Below are positions 7,136 to 9,538 of a DNA stretch of 9,538 bases, in pieces. Within the stretch, counting starts at the first letter, position 1. Each line of letters begins with the position of its first letter. Location: positions 1 through 9,538 of the forward strand of contig CAYRXC010000032.1 in NCBI GenBank assembly GCA_964428195.1, read 5' to 3'. The position numbers and the translations under genes were made by a program. The stretch is from JAAYGD01 sp964428195 (GTDB taxonomy: Bacteria > Bacillota_I > Bacilli_A > RF39 > UBA660). The notes under the pieces were generated by a model. The model had not been told where the DNA came from, ran no database searches, and saw only the letters and a list, made by a program, of their open reading frames with translations.

Positions 7136-8092
7136 TTAAAGATTAAGTAAATATTTATGAATCAAATCCTTAAACTGTTCCTTTGTTTTTATCTCATATA
7201 TTTCAGTTTTAATTTTGTTTCCATTTTCTACACCCTTTAAATACCATCCAGCATGCATTCTTATTTCTAATAGTGATACTTTTTCGCTTTTTATCTCTAA
7301 TAAATAATTAAAATGTTTCAAACACATTTCCAGTTTGTCTTTGAAACCTATGTTTTCATTTTTATTGTTGAGTATCTCCTTAATTAACCAAGGGTATCCC
7401 AGTACTCCTCTTCCTACCATTACTGCATCACATTTTGTTTCTTCAAACATTTTTTTAGCATCTTCAAAAGTTTTTATATCTCCATTCCCTATAACTGGAA
7501 TTGTTACGTTTTCTTTTACTTCTTTTATTATATTCCAATCAGATAATCCACTATATCCTTGACTTCTCGTTCTAGGATGCACGCATATGGCACTTGCTCC
7601 TGCTTTTTCACAAATCTTTGCAACTTCGATAGCATTAATTGATTTGCTATCCCAACCACTTCTAATTTTAACTGTAACAGGAATTGGAACACTTTTTACC
7701 ACATCTGACACAATGTCATATATTTTGTTTAGATCCTTTAATAATGAGGCTCCAGCCTGAGATCTTACAGCAACCTTTGGAACTGGGCACCCCATATTGA
7801 TATCTATTATATCCGGTTTCATTTCTTCATATATTCTCTTTGCTGCATTAACAAAAGATTCTTTATCGCTTCCAAAAATTTGTTGTACAATTGGTCTTTC
7901 AAAGTCGGTCATATATAGCATATCAATGGTTTTCTTATTATCATTGACAATCGCCTTATCACTTACCATCTCTGAATATATAAGTCCACAACCCATTTCT
8001 TTAATTATTCTTCTAAAAGCACTATTGCAAACTCCAGCCATGGGCGCAAGCACTATTCTATTGTTTATTTCAACATTACCAATCTTCCACAT
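7136..8092 (-). CDS. dusB: tRNA-dihydrouridine synthase (DusB type)
   Basis: This FMN- and NADPH-dependent enzyme reduces specific uridines in the tRNA D-loop to dihydrouridine. The 318-residue TIM-barrel protein shows the N-terminal LAPMAGV FMN-binding strand (15-21), the catalytic cysteine in NMGCPVPKV (Cys102), VKIRSGWD (141-148), VHPRTRSQGYSG (171-182) and the phosphate-binding GNGDI (202-206) and GRG (227-229) loops. The C-terminal helical region, about 240-318, binds tRNA in this family. Assignment to DusB rather than another Dus paralogue rests on the MWKIGN start, length and the usual DusB-LysS neighbourhood in Firmicutes. The ribosome site is AGAGGG at 8096-8101. The gene starts 10 bases after the small cysteine protein and precedes lysS by 30 bases. 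Confidence 0.95.
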   Translation of the reverse strand: MWKIGNVEINNRIVLAPMAGVCNSAFRRIIKEMGCGLIYSEMVSDKAIVNDNKKTIDMLYMTDFERPIVQQIFGSDKESFVNAAKRIYEEMKPDIIDINMGCPVPKVAVRSQAGASLLKDLNKIYDIVSDVVKSVPIPVTVKIRSGWDSKSINAIEVAKICEKAGASAICVHPRTRSQGYSGLSDWNIIKEVKENVTIPVIGNGDIKTFEDAKKMFEETKCDAVMVGRGVLGYPWLIKEILNNKNENIGFKDKLEMCLKHFNYLLEIKSEKVSLLEIRMHAGWYLKGVENGNKIKTEIYEIKTKEQFKDLIHKYLLNL

Positions 8093-8102
8093 ATTCCCTC
8101 TG

Positions 8103-8324
8103 CTATTTGTTGATTAATTTTTTTACTTTTTCTATTAATAGTTCTATATTATCATCTATTACAGGTATTCCATTTACTATAACAAAAGCTTTTTTAGAAC
8201 CTATCGCGCACATACTTTGACATTTTAAATCTATTGAAGCGTTTGGATCTAATTCTCTCAACTTTTCTGATAGCAACGTTCCATCAAAGCCTTTACATAT
8301 ATCGCAAGTTTTAAACTCGTTCAT
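8103..8324 (-). CDS. small four-cysteine protein, YuzB/DUF1450-like (thioredoxin-like [2Fe-2S]-type fold)
   Basis: This 73-residue protein has cysteines at 7, 10, 35 and 39. The pattern Cys pair, helix, strand ending in C-x3-C, then a hydrophobic strand with FVIVNGIPV (47-55) and a final helix fits the DUF1450/YuzB family and small thioredoxin-like ferredoxins. I infer that it could bind an iron-sulfur cluster or zinc, but YuzB itself has no assigned role. The ATG overlaps the pduL stop as ATGA (8321-8324), so the two are translationally coupled; the ribosome site is AGGGGA (8334-8339). It ends 10 bases before dusB. Alternatives are a small redox carrier or a structural zinc protein. The frame and ribosome site are certain; the family call is moderate. 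Confidence 0.85.
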   Translation of the reverse strand: MNEFKTCDICKGFDGTLLSEKLRELDPNASIDLKCQSMCAIGSKKAFVIVNGIPVIDDNIELLIEKVKKLINK

Positions 8325-8884
8325 CTTATTATTTCCCCTATATCACCATTGTTTATTAAATTAGCATTAGCATCATCTGTATCTATATGCATTTCAAAAA
8401 CAAAGTCTTTTGAAGCTTTTATATGAACATTTTCCATTATTGCAGGTTTTTCTCCTCCAACTTTAACTTTAACTTTTTCATCTAAGCTTAGTCTATATTT
8501 ATCTAGGTCCTCATAATTAATATGAATATGACGAGTAGAAATAATGCATCCTTTATCTTTATAAAGTTCTTTTACTCCGTCGCTTAAAACTACAGGATGT
8601 GATCCTTCTAAATCTCCCGAATTTCTAATAGGTGGATTAATACCTATTGAAACAGCATCAGTTTTACTTATTTCAATTTGAGTATATTTCCTAACCGGCC
8701 CAAGAATTCTTACTTTCAATTCCCCTTTTGGTCCTTTTACTATTAACTTTGAAGTAGACGCAAATTCTCCAGTTTGAGATAATCCTCTTTCTGGAACCAA
8801 CTTAAATCCTTCTCCATAAAAATATTCTAAATCTTCTTTGGTTATATGCATGTGTCTTGCAGACACTCCGATCTTAACATTCAT
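8321..8884 (-). CDS. pduL: PduL-type phosphate acyltransferase (acetyl/propanoyl-CoA phosphotransacylase)
   Basis: PduL interconverts acyl-CoA plus phosphate and acyl phosphate plus CoA, feeding acetate kinase for ATP formation. The 187-residue protein has the two zinc-site motifs RHMHIT (10-15) and RHIHINYED (118-126), the conserved GSHPVVLSDG (94-103), and a C-terminal EMHIDTDDANA (164-174) that supplies another histidine. The longest frame would start at 8947, but it would cross the promoter region and begin with a hydrophobic, cysteine-bearing extension. The ATG at 8884 follows AGAGGAGGA (8888-8896) and opens with NVKIGVSARHMH as in family members. There is no N-terminal encapsulation peptide and no microcompartment gene nearby, so it is probably a cytosolic housekeeping enzyme replacing Pta. 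It is the first gene of the operon and ends in an ATGA overlap. Confidence 0.93.
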   Translation of the reverse strand: MNVKIGVSARHMHITKEDLEYFYGEGFKLVPERGLSQTGEFASTSKLIVKGPKGELKVRILGPVRKYTQIEISKTDAVSIGINPPIRNSGDLEGSHPVVLSDGVKELYKDKGCIISTRHIHINYEDLDKYRLSLDEKVKVKVGGEKPAIMENVHIKASKDFVFEMHIDTDDANANLINNGDIGEIIR

Positions 8885-8887
8885 AAG

Positions 8888-8909
8888 TCCTCCTCTATAA
8901 AGTATATCA
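8888..8909 (-). promoter_or_regulatory. probable extended -10 promoter of the pduL operon
   Basis: Minus-strand TATACT (8906-8901) is preceded by TG (8909-8908), an extended -10. The -35 region is only T-rich. The predicted start near 8894 would leave a leader of about 10 nt, beginning at the edge of the Shine-Dalgarno site (8888-8896), which is tight. A weaker alternative is TTGATT (8948-8943) with AATATT after 17 bases, starting near 8914. Either way the operon promoter lies in the divergent gap. Confidence 0.5.
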
Positions 8910-8915
8910 CAGCAA

Positions 8916-8951
8916 TTGAATATTAAAAAAATATTTGTTATAATCAATACT
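8916..8951 (+). promoter_or_regulatory. SigA-type promoter of lemA
   Basis: TTGAAT (8916-8921) and a perfect TATAAT (8939-8944) are separated by 17 bases, and TG one base before the hexamer adds an extended -10. The predicted start is near 8951 and the leader about 17 nt, with the ribosome site AGTAGG at 8955-8960. The element overlaps the region needed by the divergent pduL promoter. Confidence 0.82.
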
Positions 8952-8967
8952 GATAGTAGGTGCTTAT

Positions 8968-9525
8968 ATGAAAATATTTTATTTGATTACAATTGTTATT
9001 TTAGTGTTTTCTTTGCTAGGAACTTATTTTGTAGTAATTTTTAATAGTTTAAAAGAAAAACAGATCAAGAAAAAACAAGTGGAATCCGAAATAGATGATA
9101 CTTTAAGAACAAAATATGATATATTGACAAGAATAAAAATATTGTTTGATAAGGGTTTAAAAGGAAAAGAAGCATCTAGTTTAGATACACTTACAAAAAT
9201 GGATAAAATAATTGAAGAAGATATGACATCATTTGAATTTTATAGAACTCTAATAGACTTTGAAAATAAAATATTAAAACTAAAAGAAAATTCAAAAAAA
9301 ATGAGCAATGAAAAAGAATACGAATTTGAGATTGAAAAAATCGAAGATATTAATGTGAAATTATCTGGAGAAATAAAATATTATAACGATGTAGTAGCTT
9401 CATACATGAAAATATATTCAAGATTTCCTGGAAATATAGTTTCAAAGATAACAAGATTAAAAGAAGAAAGATATTTTGATAACAGAGATTTATATGACGA
9501 TATTGAAAAAGATTTTAAAATATAA
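8968..9525 (+). CDS. lemA: LemA-family membrane protein
   Basis: This 185-residue protein has one N-terminal transmembrane segment (about 3-25) and a long, lysine- and glutamate-rich alpha-helical region, as in LemA proteins, whose helical bundle faces out of the cytoplasm. Family marks are FNSLKEK (25-31, for the usual YNxLV), the EIDDTLRTKYDILTRI helix (41-56), and the C-terminal KYYNDVVASYMKIYSRFPGN (137-156), the most conserved part, followed by an aromatic YF end. The first helix is less conserved than in typical LemA, with DILTRI where RRYDLIPNLV is usual. The biochemical role of LemA is unclear. It is divergent from pduL, with its own promoter and an AGTAGG site 7 bases upstream. It ends 13 bases before the window edge; LemA genes are often followed by TPM or DUF2207 genes, which cannot be seen here. 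Confidence 0.87.
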   Translation: MKIFYLITIVILVFSLLGTYFVVIFNSLKEKQIKKKQVESEIDDTLRTKYDILTRIKILFDKGLKGKEASSLDTLTKMDKIIEEDMTSFEFYRTLIDFENKILKLKENSKKMSNEKEYEFEIEKIEDINVKLSGEIKYYNDVVASYMKIYSRFPGNIVSKITRLKEERYFDNRDLYDDIEKDFKI

Positions 9526-9538
9526 AAACTCACTAATT

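Noticed and set aside
8885..8947. N-terminal extension of PduL that could look like an encapsulation or signal peptide
   Set aside because: The ATG at 8884 has a near-perfect ribosome site and family-typical start, and the extension overlaps promoter elements on both strands.
8935..8947. TTG-N7-CAA imperfect palindrome over the lemA -10 as a Rex-like operator
   Set aside because: Only the outer three bases pair cleanly and the rest is explained by the TATAAT hexamer.

Overview
The window is AT-rich, with short intergenic gaps, strong AGGAGG-type Shine-Dalgarno sites and SigA-like promoters. It reads as a low-GC Firmicute. The gene content (PduL-type phosphotransacylase, TGS-domain nucleoside kinase, YugP-like peptidase, class II LysRS) and codon usage fit an anaerobic Clostridia/Tissierellia genome, possibly a Parvimonas/Peptoniphilaceae relative. 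That placement is inference from style, not a database match. The region looks like conserved core genome. I see no mobile element, CRISPR array, rRNA or tRNA, and no gap over 300 bases without a gene.

Eight of nine substantial genes lie on the minus strand. Reading in their direction (right to left), the first unit is pduL (8321-8884), a small four-cysteine YuzB/DUF1450-like protein (8103-8324, ATGA overlap with pduL), dusB (7136-8092), lysS (5615-7105) and a multi-pass permease with an extra C-terminal DUF5684-like domain (3877-5613). The permease is 1 base from lysS. This unit ends at a clear intrinsic terminator (3842-3869).

The second unit starts at its own promoter just past that terminator. 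It holds cysS (2393-3781) and, 1 base on, a membrane zinc metallopeptidase (1732-2391). A third promoter at about 1683-1711 drives a 545-residue TGS/ThrRS-like-domain nucleoside kinase (24-1661). The next gene begins at base 12 and runs off the window.

On the plus strand, a LemA-family membrane protein (8968-9525) is transcribed divergently from pduL out of an 83-base intergenic region with back-to-back promoters.

Functionally the block combines translation (LysRS, CysRS, tRNA dihydrouridine synthase), energy metabolism (acyl-CoA/acyl-phosphate exchange), envelope proteins (peptidase, LemA, permease) and nucleotide metabolism. All visible 5' leaders are very short, about 10-17 nt, so there is no room for T-box or riboswitch control at the promoters seen. 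Two genes need a start later than the longest open frame: cysS at 3781 and pduL at 8884. I found no clear evidence of a wholly new system. The most distinctive items are the lysS-coupled permease, its DUF5684 fusion, and the kinase with a ThrRS-like front end lacking the HxxxH metal motif.
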